This document shows positions 1-8,823 of a stretch of DNA of 43,505 nucleotides, piece by piece. The position numbers and the translations under genes were made by a program. The notes under the pieces were generated by a model. That model was not told where the DNA came from and did not search any database. It saw nothing but the letters and a program-made list of their open reading frames with translations. The stretch covers positions 1 to 43,505 of the forward strand of contig VBFG01000059.1 of the NCBI GenBank assembly GCA_005882635.1, in the 5' to 3' direction. The stretch's first letter is position 1. Each line of letters begins with the position of its first letter. This DNA comes from Chloroflexota bacterium (GTDB lineage Bacteria; Chloroflexota; Limnocylindria; Limnocylindrales; CSP1-4).

Positions 1-222
1 CACCTCAAGGTGCTCCAGCGAGCCGGCCTGATCGAGCAGGGCCGCCAGGCCCAGTGGCGGCCGTGCCGCCTGACGCCCGAGCCGTTGCGCGACGTGGCCG
101 ACTGGGTGAGCCAGTACAAACGGCACTGGGAGGCGAGCCTCGACCGCCTCGACGAATACCTCCGCACCCTGCAGACGGAGTCGACCGATGACGATGGATC
201 TCATGGCAGCCACTCGAAGTGA
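1..222 (+). CDS. ArsR-family transcriptional regulator, C-terminal part (5' truncated by window)
   Basis: The frame is open from base 1. It begins in the recognition helix and wing of a winged helix (HLKVLQRAGLIEQGRQAQW), the typical end of an ArsR HTH domain, followed by a helical dimerisation tail rich in Arg, Trp and Leu. About 73 residues remain; the N-terminal helices lie outside the window. ArsR proteins with this tail commonly sit directly upstream of SRPBCC/AHSA1 genes. The same holds here: the stop codon overlaps the ribosome binding site of the next gene, so the two are probably one coupled transcription unit. No metal-binding cysteines are visible in the part present. The effector is unknown. 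Confidence 0.85.
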   Translation, partial: HLKVLQRAGLIEQGRQAQWRPCRLTPEPLRDVADWVSQYKRHWEASLDRLDEYLRTLQTESTDDDGSHGSHSK

Positions 223-235
223 AGGAGCAGCAGCG

Positions 236-730
236 ATGGCAGTGCAGCAGCAGCTCGGCAACGACCGGACAACGGCCTACACGGACGGCCAGGATCTCGT
301 CTTCGAACGGGTCTTCGATGCGCCTCGGGACCTCGTCTGGAAGGTCATGACCGATCCCGCCCGGGTCACGAACTGGTGGGGCCCGCACGGCTACACGACG
401 ACGGTCGTCGAGATGGACGTCCGGCCCGGCGGCCGCTGGCGGTGGATCAACCACACGACCGGCGGCGAGGACGCCCCGTTCAAGGGCGAATACCTCGAGG
501 TCGAGCCGCCGGAGCGCATGGTCCAGACGCAGATCTTCGACGTGCCCGGGTTCGACGACAAGGCGGCTATCAACACCCTGACCCTCGAGGACCTCGGTGG
601 GCGGACCAGGTTGGTCGCCCGGAGCCGGTTCCCGTCGGTCGAGGATCTCGAAGGGGCGCTGGCCACCGGCATGATCGGCGGCGCGCTCGACACCTACGAC
701 CGGCTGGCGTCCGAGATCGCGAAGGGCTGA
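236..730 (+). CDS. SRPBCC (AHSA1-like) domain protein
   Basis: A 164-residue protein of the START/Bet v1 fold, in the subfamily named after the activator of Hsp90 ATPase. Recognisable are the first strand (VFERVFDAPRDLVWKVMTDP), the NWWGPHGYTTTV segment, the DVRPGGRWRW turn and the closing helix (GALDTYDRLASEIA). The family forms a hydrophobic ligand pocket; members beside ArsR regulators are mostly of unknown substrate. An in-frame ATG at 188 is possible, but AAGGAG at 222-227 sits 8 nt before the ATG at 236, so that start is preferred. The stop codon of the upstream ArsR gene overlaps this ribosome binding site, which implies translational coupling. A strong hairpin terminator follows. Confidence 0.88.
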   Translation: MAVQQQLGNDRTTAYTDGQDLVFERVFDAPRDLVWKVMTDPARVTNWWGPHGYTTTVVEMDVRPGGRWRWINHTTGGEDAPFKGEYLEVEPPERMVQTQIFDVPGFDDKAAINTLTLEDLGGRTRLVARSRFPSVEDLEGALATGMIGGALDTYDRLASEIAKG

Positions 731-786
731 CCAAGCCGGATCCGTATCGCCGCGACGACCGCGGCGATCGTCATCTCGCTACCCTC

Positions 787-814
787 GGCACCTCGCCGGC
801 AACGGCGAGGTGCC
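787..814 (+). terminator. Hairpin terminator after the ArsR-SRPBCC unit
   Basis: Perfect 12-bp inverted repeat GGCACCTCGCCG / CGGCGAGGTGCC with a GCAA (GNRA-type) tetraloop, 57 nt after the SRPBCC stop. The run after the stem is only weakly T-rich (CCGATTGTCT), as is common in high-GC genomes. The rest of 731-1005 holds no convincing gene. Confidence 0.7.
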
Positions 815-1005
815 TCCGATTGTCTGCCTGCGCACGCTCATCGTTCCAACTTCGTCGCGCGTACAGGTGTGGACGGGCCGCACCGGACATTTCTTCCTAT
901 GGTCCGGTAGGTCTTCCGTACCAGCTCGGGGCTGATGTACCTTGCGGGCCCGGTGGCGGGGGCCTGCTGATCGTGCGGCCGCCGGGGTGTTCTGGGGACA
1001 CTGCC

Positions 1006-1851
1006 GTGCGGACCATCGCCGTGGTCAATCGGAAGGGGGGGAGCGGCAAGACCACGACCGCGGTGAGTCTTGCCGCCGTGCTGGCTGAGCGCGGCCTTCC
1101 CACGCTTCTGATCGACCTCGATCCGCAGGGCAGCGCCTCAACCTGGCTGGCGGACGCCCGCCACGACCGCGGCAACGATGACCCGATCACCGAGACCAGG
1201 GACCTCCGGTCGATCGCGCGCAAGACGACCGTCCCGTGCCTGGAGATCGTCCGCTCGTCGGCGGGACTGCTCGCGGCGGAGCAGGCCCGGAAGGCCGAGC
1301 TCAGCCTCGGTGTGCTGCGAGCCATCGAACGCCTGCCGGCCAATTGGGCCTTCGTGATCATCGACTGCCCACCGTCCCTTTCGTATCTGTCGATCGGCGC
1401 GCTGATGGCGGTCCGCGAAGTGATCATCCCCGTCGAGGCTCATGCCATCGGCCTGACGGGCGTGGCTGCGGTCGTGCGGGAGATGGGGCGCATCCAGTCC
1501 ACCCTCAATCCGGGCCTGCGGAACCCGCTGATCGTCGCCTGTCGCGTGAATCGGACCCTCCACGCGAGGCAGGTGGTCGCAGAGCTGGATCGGACGTACG
1601 GGTGGCGTCTGGCTCGAGTGACGATCCGCGAGAGCATCCGCCTGGCGGAGGCCGAAGCCGCTCGCCTGCCGATCACCGCCTCTGCGCCCGACAGCGGCGC
1701 GTGTCTCGACTATCGCCTGCTCGCCGACGAGCTGCTGGAGCGCGGCGAGCTCCCGGAGCCCATTCCGCGCGGGGTGTCGCGCTGGCGCCGCCTGTTCACG
1801 CGCTCTGCGCACGTGGCCGCAGCGGTCCCGTCGAGCGGGCTGCAGCGGTGA
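1006..1851 (+). CDS. ParA/MinD-type ATPase (orphan, no ParB nearby)
   Basis: A 281-residue deviant-Walker-A ATPase. Residues 10-17 form the signature KGGSGKTT, the A' region is LLIDLDPQGSAS, and Walker B is FVIIDCPPSLSYLS. These features define the ParA/Soj/MinD family, whose ATP-driven dimers move plasmids, chromosomes or protein clusters over nucleoid or membrane. The start is the GTG at 1006, preceded by GGGGA at 994-998; the frame is open far upstream but that part is not ParA-like. There is no ParB or parS gene in the window. Instead the stop codon overlaps the GTG start of a membrane-anchored degenerate GGDEF protein, so the two products are probably made together and may interact. Chromosome partition or positioning of a membrane complex are both possible. 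Confidence 0.87.
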   Translation: MRTIAVVNRKGGSGKTTTAVSLAAVLAERGLPTLLIDLDPQGSASTWLADARHDRGNDDPITETRDLRSIARKTTVPCLEIVRSSAGLLAAEQARKAELSLGVLRAIERLPANWAFVIIDCPPSLSYLSIGALMAVREVIIPVEAHAIGLTGVAAVVREMGRIQSTLNPGLRNPLIVACRVNRTLHARQVVAELDRTYGWRLARVTIRESIRLAEAEAARLPITASAPDSGACLDYRLLADELLERGELPEPIPRGVSRWRRLFTRSAHVAAAVPSSGLQR

Positions 1852-2654
1852 CGCAGGATCAGCTGCTCCTGGCGAGCATCGGTGCCCTGGTCGCCGTCAA
1901 CGTCCTCCTCGTGGTCTCGATCCTCGTTCGAGCTCGTCGCGGGCGCCGACCCGCCGACGAGCTCCTGGACCGAACGGAACCGCTCGACGATGCGGCCGGC
2001 GTCGAGCCTGGTGTCGACCCTGCAGCGGCCGGAGAGGCGCGCACCGCGGCCGCCATCGAGGCCTTCGTCGCGGGCGCCTCGGCCGACCGGCCTCCACTGG
2101 CCGCCGATCCCCCTCGTGGGCTGCTCGGGATCGCGAGGGCCGCGACCGGTCCCGATTCGACCCTCGCGGACCTCGCCGACCCTGCCGCCTGGTCCCGGGC
2201 GATCCGCGAGGAGTCGGCGCGCGTCGCACGGTTCGGCCATCCAGCGACCGTCGTCATCGCCGAGCTGCCGAACCTCGACACCCTCGCCGACTCGTTCGGT
2301 CGCGGCGTTGCCGACCGAATCGCGCTGGAGGCGGCTCGATTGCTCGTCGCGGAGGGCCGCGAGGCGGACCGGATCGCCCGGCTCGGCGATGCCCGCTTCG
2401 GCATCCTCCTGACGGATACGGAGGAGACCGCCGCGCGGGGCTACGTCGAACGGATTCGCGGCGCGATCGACAGCTGGCTCGAGTCGGTCGGCCTGTCCAC
2501 ACGGCTGGCGCTCGGCTGGGCGAGCCCCGGCGAGGGAGGCGACGTCATCGGCGCCGCGGCGACTGCCGAGCAGCGGATGTTCGACGCCCGCCGCCCGCGA
2601 TCCTTCAAACGAGTGGGCCGTCCCGAGCGCGGGGCAGCGTCGCCTCCCGACTGA
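1848..2654 (+). CDS. Membrane-anchored degenerate GGDEF-domain protein
   Basis: A 268-residue protein starting at GTG 1848, which overlaps the ParA stop (GTGA). Residues 6-28 form one hydrophobic segment (LLLASIGALVAVNVLLVVSI), followed by a basic stretch, an acidic/Ala-rich linker and a C-terminal domain laid out like GGDEF: a helix with RFGHPATVVIAEL, then DRIARLGDARFGILLTDTEE where active cyclases have R-x-GGDEF-x-x-LL. The catalytic signature is replaced by GDARF, so diguanylate cyclase activity is unlikely; such domains often serve as GTP/c-di-GMP sensors or protein docks. Coupling to ParA suggests a membrane partner for that ATPase. Assignment to the fold is by pattern only. It ends 3 nt before the convergent PNPOx gene. 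Confidence 0.7.
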   Translation: MTQDQLLLASIGALVAVNVLLVVSILVRARRGRRPADELLDRTEPLDDAAGVEPGVDPAAAGEARTAAAIEAFVAGASADRPPLAADPPRGLLGIARAATGPDSTLADLADPAAWSRAIREESARVARFGHPATVVIAELPNLDTLADSFGRGVADRIALEAARLLVAEGREADRIARLGDARFGILLTDTEETAARGYVERIRGAIDSWLESVGLSTRLALGWASPGEGGDVIGAAATAEQRMFDARRPRSFKRVGRPERGAASPPD

Positions 2655-2657
2655 CGT

Positions 2658-3164
2658 TCAGGCGTCGAAGCGCCAGCGGGTGGCTCCGCCGGGCTCGGCC
2701 GTGAGCACGCCGAAGACCGTGGTCGGACTAACCGCATAGAGATCCCACGGCGGAGGGCCGCCGCTCGGCGCGCTGTAGTCGTAGGTGAAGGCGCCATCCT
2801 CGACCTTGGCCGGCCAACCCCCGTCGGCGTAGCGTTTCGCGAGTCGGTGGAGCGTCTCGTCGTCGGTCACGCGTTCGGCCACGCCCTCGATGACGAGGTC
2901 GATGCCCGGCAGCGACATCGAAATGGCGCAATTCGAGTTCTGGGCAACGTTGCGGCTCTTGCGCGTCCCGGCACCGCTCACGAAGTAGGCCTTGCCGTTG
3001 TCCCACACGGCGCCGACGCCGGCGAGGTGCGGCCGGCCGTCTGGTCGCGTCGTGGCGAGGAACGAGGTCTCGTTTCGCTGGTTGCCCGTCTCGAGCGCCT
3101 CGAGCGCGCGCGACCAGGGGATCGGATCCAGGCCGTAGAGATCGGCGAGGTTCTTCGTCTCCAT
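2658..3164 (-). CDS. Pyridoxamine 5'-phosphate oxidase-fold (PNPOx-like) protein
   Basis: A 168-residue flavin/F420-binding split-barrel protein. Visible are SFLATTRPDGRPHLAGVGAVWDN (first strands and the DGRPH turn), the RKSRNVAQNSNCAISM segment that contacts the cofactor phosphate in the family, and VIEGVAERVTDD. Proteins of this type bind FMN, F420 or haem and are usually annotated only as pyridoxamine oxidase-related; true vitamin B6 function is not implied. The ATG at 3164 is supported by AAGGAG on the minus strand (CTCCTT at 3171-3176 on the plus strand). It is transcribed divergently from the secreted peptidase gene and converges on the GGDEF-like gene. Confidence 0.85.
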   Translation of the reverse strand: METKNLADLYGLDPIPWSRALEALETGNQRNETSFLATTRPDGRPHLAGVGAVWDNGKAYFVSGAGTRKSRNVAQNSNCAISMSLPGIDLVIEGVAERVTDDETLHRLAKRYADGGWPAKVEDGAFTYDYSAPSGGPPPWDLYAVSPTTVFGVLTAEPGGATRWRFDA

Positions 3165-3417
3165 GTCGGGCTCCTTACGCAGTCTGTCGTCGAATCAGAC
3201 CGCTCGGCCTCGCGAATGTCATCGGCGCAAAAGGAGTCGTGGGTCGTCGTTCCGCCGATCTCCAGCGAATTCGCGGGTAAGCCGGAGCAAATCGCCCCGC
3301 TCTAGTCTCCGCCCATTTGCGAGGTGGTTTGCAGCCGTGTCCCGATCGGTGGCCTGTTCGTCAATTTCGAGGAAGGTCTACGATTCTCGTCCGCCGACGG
3401 GGCCAAGGCGACAGCAC

Positions 3418-3425
3418 AGGAGGAG
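3418..3425 (+). promoter_or_regulatory. Ribosome binding site fixing the peptidase start
   Basis: AGGAGGAG four bases upstream of GTG 3430. It decides this start over the long upstream open frame beginning near 3163, whose N-terminal translation is low-complexity and lies under the divergent intergenic region. The remainder of 3165-3429 should carry the divergent promoters, but I cannot place hexamers with confidence. Confidence 0.7.
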
Positions 3426-3429
3426 TTCC

Positions 3430-5112
3430 GTGCGTCCTCAGACACGCCGCCGTCTATTCGTGTTAGGTGCCGCGCTCTGCGTCGCGATGGGACTCTTTGC
3501 GCCGGGAGGCGCGAGCGCGGTCGCGTCGACGAACGCGGCCGACCCGACGCCGGCTGAGTGCGACAGCCGGGTCAACGACACCCCGAGCAAGCTCCTGCCC
3601 TGCATCCAGCAGGACGATCTCTGGGGTCACATGCAGGCCTTCCAGGCGATCGCCGATGCGAATCCGGGCCCCGATGGGCACCCCTCGCGAAACTCCGGCG
3701 AAGCCGGTTACAAGGCGTCGGTGGACTACGTCGCGAACCTGATGACCGCCGCCGGCTACGACGTCACGATCCAGACCTATCACTTCTTCTACTTCGCCTT
3801 CGTCGGCACACCGGTGTTCACCGAAGTCTCGCCGACGGCGCACGACTACACGGTCGTCGACGAGTGGAACGCCGGCCAGGCCATCGGAACGACGACTGCA
3901 GACATCCAACCGGCCGGGGGCTTCGTGCTCCCTCCGACACCGCTGAGCAGCTCGACAAGCGGCTGCACCGTGGCTGACTTCAGCGGATTCGTTTCCGGCC
4001 GCATCGCGCTCATCCAGCGCGGCGGGTGCAACTTCGGCGTCAAGGTCCAGAACGCACAAGCTGCGGGCGCAACCGGCGTGATCATCTTCAACGAGGGCAA
4101 CCCCGGCCGCACCGGCGTGCTCGCAGGGAGCCTGGTCGACGCCGCCGGCAACCGGATCGTCCCGACGATCCCGGTCGCGTTCACGTCGTTCGCGACCGGC
4201 ATCCATCTGCTCACCGAGTACCAGGACGCGGTCCAGGCGGGGACGGCGCTGCCGGTCGTCCACCTGGACACCCAGGGGATCGTCGACCCGAACCGCGAGG
4301 ACTACAACGTCATTGCCGACTCCAAGGGCGGCAACAAGAACCACATCGTCGTGGTCGACGCGCACCTTGATGCGATCTACGGGGCAGGGATGCTGGACAA
4401 CGCGTCCGGTTCCGCGACGATCCTCGACATCGCCCTGAAGATGAAGAACGTCACCCCGCTGAACAAGTTGCGCTTCATCTGGTTCGGTGGCGAGGAGCTC
4501 GGCCTGTTCGGCTCAAAGTTCTACGTTGCGAACCTCGCCAAGACCGAGCTGAGTCACATCGGCTACGACCTCGACGCCGACGTCACGGCAACGCCCAACT
4601 ACACGATCGGCGTGCTCGATCCGGCCGGTCCGGACCTGTTCGGCGGAACGTCGTCGCAGACCTTCCCGAACCGCGTCTACAAGGCATCGACCGTCGGGCG
4701 GGATCAGGCGATCCAGTACTTCGACTCGATCGGGCGCAACCATGAGCTGTTCTCACCGGTCGGCACCGATGCGATCAGTTTCAACTTTGCCGGCATTCCT
4801 GCCAGCGGTCTGCTGACCGGCCAGGACTGCTGCAAGACCCAAGGGGAAGTCGACCTGTTCGGCGGTTACCTCGGCAACTTCGAAGGCAACGTCCCAAGCT
4901 TCGACGGTGGTTGTGTCGACAACCCGTTCCGATGGTGCGACAACCTCGATAACAACGATCCGGTGGTGCTCACGTTCATGTCGAAGGCGTTCGCAACCAT
5001 GGTGGTGCAGATGGCGTTCGACACGAAGGTCATGTCCGCCAGCAACAACGCGGTCTACAACCCGAAGCTGGCAATCTCTGCAGAAGCCAGTCGACGGTTC
5101 ACGACCCAATAA
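3430..5112 (+). CDS. Secreted M28-family metallopeptidase with PA domain
   Basis: A 560-residue exported protein. A signal peptide (RRR, hydrophobic core, cleavage near ASA at residue 30) precedes a protease-associated domain at about 160-265 ([20 protein letters not shown] is diagnostic). The M28 zinc peptidase domain follows: HLD at 312-314, LDN with Asp323, EE at 355-356 and DLDAD near 380. The family removes N-terminal amino acids using two zinc ions. The segment that in Streptomyces-type aminopeptidases reads CYHxxCD, carrying the last zinc-ligand His, reads NPFRWCD here, so that ligand appears absent. Otherwise the C-terminal DN-x-DP helix is present. The GTG start has a strong AGGAGGAG. 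It is monocistronic and followed by a hairpin terminator. Confidence 0.88.
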   Translation: MRPQTRRRLFVLGAALCVAMGLFAPGGASAVASTNAADPTPAECDSRVNDTPSKLLPCIQQDDLWGHMQAFQAIADANPGPDGHPSRNSGEAGYKASVDYVANLMTAAGYDVTIQTYHFFYFAFVGTPVFTEVSPTAHDYTVVDEWNAGQAIGTTTADIQPAGGFVLPPTPLSSSTSGCTVADFSGFVSGRIALIQRGGCNFGVKVQNAQAAGATGVIIFNEGNPGRTGVLAGSLVDAAGNRIVPTIPVAFTSFATGIHLLTEYQDAVQAGTALPVVHLDTQGIVDPNREDYNVIADSKGGNKNHIVVVDAHLDAIYGAGMLDNASGSATILDIALKMKNVTPLNKLRFIWFGGEELGLFGSKFYVANLAKTELSHIGYDLDADVTATPNYTIGVLDPAGPDLFGGTSSQTFPNRVYKASTVGRDQAIQYFDSIGRNHELFSPVGTDAISFNFAGIPASGLLTGQDCCKTQGEVDLFGGYLGNFEGNVPSFDGGCVDNPFRWCDNLDNNDPVVLTFMSKAFATMVVQMAFDTKVMSASNNAVYNPKLAISAEASRRFTTQ

Positions 5113-5129
5113 GTCCGATCGGGCAGAGT

Positions 5130-5167
5130 GGCCGCTGGTTTCGTCGACGACGAACCAGCGGCCCTTT
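5130..5167 (+). terminator. Hairpin terminator after the peptidase gene
   Basis: Inverted repeat GGCCGCTGGTT (5130-5140) / AACCAGCGGCC (5153-5163), 11 bp, with a 12-nt inner sequence and followed by CTTTC. It lies 17 nt after the peptidase stop and overlaps the end of the VOC-protein remnant on the other strand. Confidence 0.65.
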
Positions 5168-5325
5168 CACGCCCCTCGCCGACAGCTCCTCGAACGTCAT
5201 CTGGCAGTCCGCCGTCTCGAACACGCCGCCGCCGAGCGAGCCCTTCGCGACGAGCGCGCGGACCGCCTCCGCGCCCTCGGGACTGAACAGCAGCCAATAC
5301 TTGGATCGGCCGCACGAAGTCTCAG
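5164..5325 (-). pseudogene. Remnant of a VOC/glyoxalase-family protein
   Basis: Read on the minus strand from about 5320 downward, an unbroken frame gives a stretch including [32 protein letters not shown] and [10 protein letters not shown]. This is the pattern of the middle of actinobacterial/Chloroflexota VOC proteins (phosphates of the LFSPEG type, then GGGVFET-DC-TYEEL-ARGV). There is no start codon in place, the N-terminal half is missing and the usual continuation (FTQEP... RD-SGN) is replaced by the terminator hairpin of the peptidase gene. It lies in the gap between the peptidase and phosphoketolase genes. Best read as a decayed gene fragment of about 50 codons; recognition is from family memory, not a search. 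Confidence 0.6.
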
Positions 5326-5336
5326 GAGATCAGGCG

Positions 5337-7694
5337 ATGAACCAGCGAACCAGCTCACCGGCGACGACGTATCTCGCCTTGATCGACGCATGGTGGCGTG
5401 CAGCGAACTACCTGTCGGTCGGGCAGATCTACCTGATGGCGAACCCGCTGCTGAGGGAACCGTTGGCCCCCCAGCACATCAAGCCGCGCCTGCTCGGCCA
5501 CTGGGGCACGACGCCGGGCCTGAATCTCGTCTACGTCCATGCCAGCCGGATCATCCGGGAGCGCGACCTCAACGCCATCTGGATCGTCGGGCCCGGCCAC
5601 GGTGGTCCGGCTGCGGTCGCCAACGCGTACCTCGAGGGCTCGGCCGGCGAGGTCAACCCCGCCCTCACCCTCGACGAGGCGGGCATGCAGCGACTATTCC
5701 GCCAGTTCTCGTTCCCGGGTGGGATCGGCAGCCACGTCACACCGGAGACGCCAGGCTCGATCCACGAGGGAGGCGAGCTGGGCTACGCGCTGGTCCATGC
5801 GTTCGGTGCGGCGTTCGACAACCCGGATCTCGTCGTGTTCTGCGTCGTCGGCGACGGCGAGGCCGAGACCGGGCCGCTCGCGGCCAGCTGGCACTCGAAC
5901 AAGTTCCTCAACCCCGCCACCGACGGGACCGTCGTGCCGATCCTGGCGCTGAACGGCTACAAGATCGCGAGCCCCACGATCCTCGACAGGATCGGCGACG
6001 ACGAGCTGCTCCGCCTTCTCGAGGGGTATGGCTACGCCCCGCGGATTGTCGGCGGGGACGACCCGATGGCCGTCCATGCCGCGATGGCCGAGACGATGGA
6101 CGCCGTGCTGGACGACATCGATTCGATCAAGGCGGCGGCCCGCCGCGGCTCCGTCAAGCGCCCGACCTGGCCGATGATCGTGCTCCGCACACCGAAGGGC
6201 TGGACCGGCCCGAAGGTCGTCGACGGCAAGCCGACAGAAGGCACCTGGCGATCCCACCAGGTGCCGCTCACCGACGTCAGGACCAAGCCCGAGCACCTGG
6301 CCATGCTCGAGACGTGGCTCCGCTCGTACCGTCCCGAGGAGCTATTCGACCACGACGGCCGGCCGCGCGACGACATCCTCGACCTCGCCCCGCGCGGTGA
6401 TCGACGGATGAGTGCCAATCCGCACGCGAACGGTGGACTGTTCCTCCGCGAGCTGCGCCTTCCCGACTTTCGCCGCTACGGCGTCGAGGTCGAGGCGCCG
6501 GCGACGACCACCAGTGAGGCGACGCGGGTCCTCGGCACGTGGCTTCGGGACGTCGTCCGCGACAACCCGACGTCCTTCCGGGTGTTCGGGCCGGACGAAA
6601 CGTCGTCCAACCGTCTCGACCCGGTCTTCGACGTCACGGATCGGGCGTGGATGGGTGAGATCCGTGCAACCGATGAGCACCTCGCCCCGTCCGGGCGGGT
6701 TCTGGAGGTCCTGTCCGAGCACCTCTGTCAGGGCTGGCTCGAGGGCTACCTGCTGACCGGCCGGCACGGTCTCTTCAGCTGCTACGAGGCCTTCATCCAC
6801 GTCGTCGATTCGATGTTCAACCAGCATGCGAAATGGCTGAAGATGACCCGCGAGATCCCGTGGCGTCGGCCCATCGCCTCGCTCAACTACCTCCTGACGA
6901 GCCACGTCTGGCGCCAGGACCACAACGGCTTCAGCCACCAGGACCCGGGCTTCATCGACCACGTCGTCAACAAGAAGGCCGAGGTCATCCGGGTCTATCT
7001 CCCGCCGGATGCCAACTGCCTCTTGTCCGTTGCAGACCACTGCCTCCGCAGCCGGAACTACGTGAATGTCATCGTCGCCGGAAAGCAGCCGGCGCTCGAT
7101 TTCCTGTCGATGGACGACGCGATCCTCCACTGCACGCGGGGCATCGGGATCTGGGATTGGGCGAGCAATGACGCGGGATCGCCGGATGTCGTGCTGGCCT
7201 GCTGCGGCGACGTTCCGACCCTGGAAACGCTCGCCGCGGCGGCCATCCTGCGGGAAAACCTGCCGGAGCTGAAGATCCGGGTCGTCAACGTTGTCGACCT
7301 GATGCGGCTCGTCGACGAAAAGGAGCATCCCCACGGACTGACCGACCGGGAGTTCGACGCCCTGTTCACGACCGATCGGCCGGTGATCTTCGCCTATCAC
7401 GGCTATCCCTGGCTGATCCATCGCCTCACCTACCGCCGGACGAATCACGGCAACCTCCACGTCCGCGGCTACAAGGAGGAGGGCACCGTGACGACTCCGT
7501 TCGACATGGTCATGCGGAATGACCTCGACCGGTTCCACCTCGTCCTTGACGTGATCGATCGAGTGCCCGACCTGGGCTCACACGCGGCATCGCTGCGCCA
7601 GCATCTCGAGGACGAGCGACTCCGGGCCCGTGCCTACGCCCGCGAACACGGCGAGGACTCGGCGGAGATCCGCGACTGGCGCTGGACCGCCTGA
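5337..7694 (+). CDS. xfp: Xylulose-5-phosphate/fructose-6-phosphate phosphoketolase
   Basis: A 785-residue thiamine-diphosphate enzyme splitting xylulose-5-P (and often fructose-6-P) with phosphate into acetyl-phosphate plus glyceraldehyde-3-P or erythrose-4-P. Family signatures are intact: GPGHGGPA at 85-92, EGGELGYAL from 144 and GDGEAETGP at 172-180 (ThDP-binding), then [25 protein letters not shown] in the pyrimidine domain and the C-terminal YHGYPWLIH. Length matches the family (about 790-825). Start ATG 5337 is chosen because AGGAG at 5324-5328 lies 8 nt upstream and the protein then begins at the usual place; a TTG at 5301 is less likely. Twenty-one bases separate it from acetate kinase, the standard partner that turns acetyl-phosphate into ATP. 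Confidence 0.97.
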   Translation: MNQRTSSPATTYLALIDAWWRAANYLSVGQIYLMANPLLREPLAPQHIKPRLLGHWGTTPGLNLVYVHASRIIRERDLNAIWIVGPGHGGPAAVANAYLEGSAGEVNPALTLDEAGMQRLFRQFSFPGGIGSHVTPETPGSIHEGGELGYALVHAFGAAFDNPDLVVFCVVGDGEAETGPLAASWHSNKFLNPATDGTVVPILALNGYKIASPTILDRIGDDELLRLLEGYGYAPRIVGGDDPMAVHAAMAETMDAVLDDIDSIKAAARRGSVKRPTWPMIVLRTPKGWTGPKVVDGKPTEGTWRSHQVPLTDVRTKPEHLAMLETWLRSYRPEELFDHDGRPRDDILDLAPRGDRRMSANPHANGGLFLRELRLPDFRRYGVEVEAPATTTSEATRVLGTWLRDVVRDNPTSFRVFGPDETSSNRLDPVFDVTDRAWMGEIRATDEHLAPSGRVLEVLSEHLCQGWLEGYLLTGRHGLFSCYEAFIHVVDSMFNQHAKWLKMTREIPWRRPIASLNYLLTSHVWRQDHNGFSHQDPGFIDHVVNKKAEVIRVYLPPDANCLLSVADHCLRSRNYVNVIVAGKQPALDFLSMDDAILHCTRGIGIWDWASNDAGSPDVVLACCGDVPTLETLAAAAILRENLPELKIRVVNVVDLMRLVDEKEHPHGLTDREFDALFTTDRPVIFAYHGYPWLIHRLTYRRTNHGNLHVRGYKEEGTVTTPFDMVMRNDLDRFHLVLDVIDRVPDLGSHAASLRQHLEDERLRARAYAREHGEDSAEIRDWRWTA

Positions 7695-7715
7695 ACGGCG
7701 ACGGGAGCCCGCAAC

Positions 7716-8804
7716 GTGCGCATCCTCGTGCTGAACGCCGGATCGTCGAACCTGAAGGCAAGCCTGATCGAGCTACCGAACCGAGCCCCGGCCTTCGAGC
7801 GGACGATCGACTGGATCGACGACGGTCGGGACGGCACCGCCGCCACCATCCGGGAGGTCCTGGATGCCGCGGGCACGCCGATCGATGCCGTCGGGCACCG
7901 GGTCGTCCATGGCGGCGAGCGGTTCACCGGACCAACACGGCTGGACGACGAGGCGGTCGTGGGGATCGAGTCGCTCGTCGACCTGGCTCCACTTCACAAC
8001 CCGCTGGCCCTGGCGACCATCCGAGCGACTCGCCAGTTCCTTCCCGACCTGTCGCAGGTCGCAGCGTTTGACACCGCCTTCCACGCGACATTGCCCGAGT
8101 CCGCTCGTCGCTACCCGGTGCCGGACGACTGGGCCCGTGTAGGAATCCGTCGGTACGGCTTCCATGGCCTGTCCGTCGCCTGGTCAGTCCAGCGGGCGTC
8201 CGAGTTGCTCGACCGTCCGGTCGAGGAGCTCAGCCTTGTCGTCGCGCACCTCGGCGGCGGCTGCTCTGTCACGGCGGTCGACGCCGGCCAATCGGTCGAC
8301 ACCTCGATGGGCATGACGCCGCTCGAAGGCCTGATGATGGGGACGCGTGCGGGATCGATCGACCCAGGGATCATCTTCCGTCTCCTACGCGGCGGTCGCG
8401 AGGCGGCCGCCCTCGAGTCGGACCTCGATCGCCGATCTGGCCTGATCGGCGTCGCTGGTACGGCCGACATGCAAGAGTTGCTGGCACGCGAGGCTCGAGG
8501 AGACGAGCGCGCTCGACTCGCGATCGAGATGTTCGTGCGGCGAGCCGCGGCCGGGATCGCCGCGGCCGCCACGACCCTGGCCAGGATCGACGCCGTCGTC
8601 TTCACGGGCGGGATCGGGGAGCACGCGGCGTCCGTCCGCGCGAGGATTTGCGAGCGGCTACGTCTCGGCGAGCCCGACCAACACGTACGGGAGGTGGACG
8701 GCGACGAGATCCGCGGCACCGCCGCAGGCTCGGCGATCATTCGCGTGGCGGCCAGGGAGGATGTCGTCATCGCCAACGAGGTCGCGACGCTCATCCAGGA
8801 ATGA
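7716..8804 (+). CDS. ackA: Acetate kinase
   Basis: A 362-residue ASKHA-fold kinase converting acetyl-phosphate and ADP to acetate and ATP. Seen are LNAGSSNLK (phosphate 1), VGHRVVHGG, AFDTAFHATLP, YGFHGLSV, HLGGGCSV (phosphate 2), MGTRAGSIDPG and FTGGIGEHA (adenosine). Several positions differ from the Escherichia/Methanosarcina consensus (SSN for SSS, RAGSIDP for RSGDIDP, GEH for GEN), and the protein is about 35 residues shorter than usual. I regard this as the variant found with phosphoketolases. The start is GTG 7716 with GGGAG upstream. As the second gene of the phosphoketolase operon it completes the bypass giving ATP from pentose phosphates; the next gene begins 19 nt later. Confidence 0.95.
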   Translation: MRILVLNAGSSNLKASLIELPNRAPAFERTIDWIDDGRDGTAATIREVLDAAGTPIDAVGHRVVHGGERFTGPTRLDDEAVVGIESLVDLAPLHNPLALATIRATRQFLPDLSQVAAFDTAFHATLPESARRYPVPDDWARVGIRRYGFHGLSVAWSVQRASELLDRPVEELSLVVAHLGGGCSVTAVDAGQSVDTSMGMTPLEGLMMGTRAGSIDPGIIFRLLRGGREAAALESDLDRRSGLIGVAGTADMQELLAREARGDERARLAIEMFVRRAAAGIAAAATTLARIDAVVFTGGIGEHAASVRARICERLRLGEPDQHVREVDGDEIRGTAAGSAIIRVAAREDVVIANEVATLIQE

Positions 8805-8823
8805 ATCAGGACGGACCGACCCC

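Noticed and set aside
731-1005. Upstream extension of the ParA frame to 376
   Set aside because: The extension runs antiphase through the SRPBCC gene and the terminator and is not ParA-like; the GTG at 1006 starts exactly at the family N-terminus.
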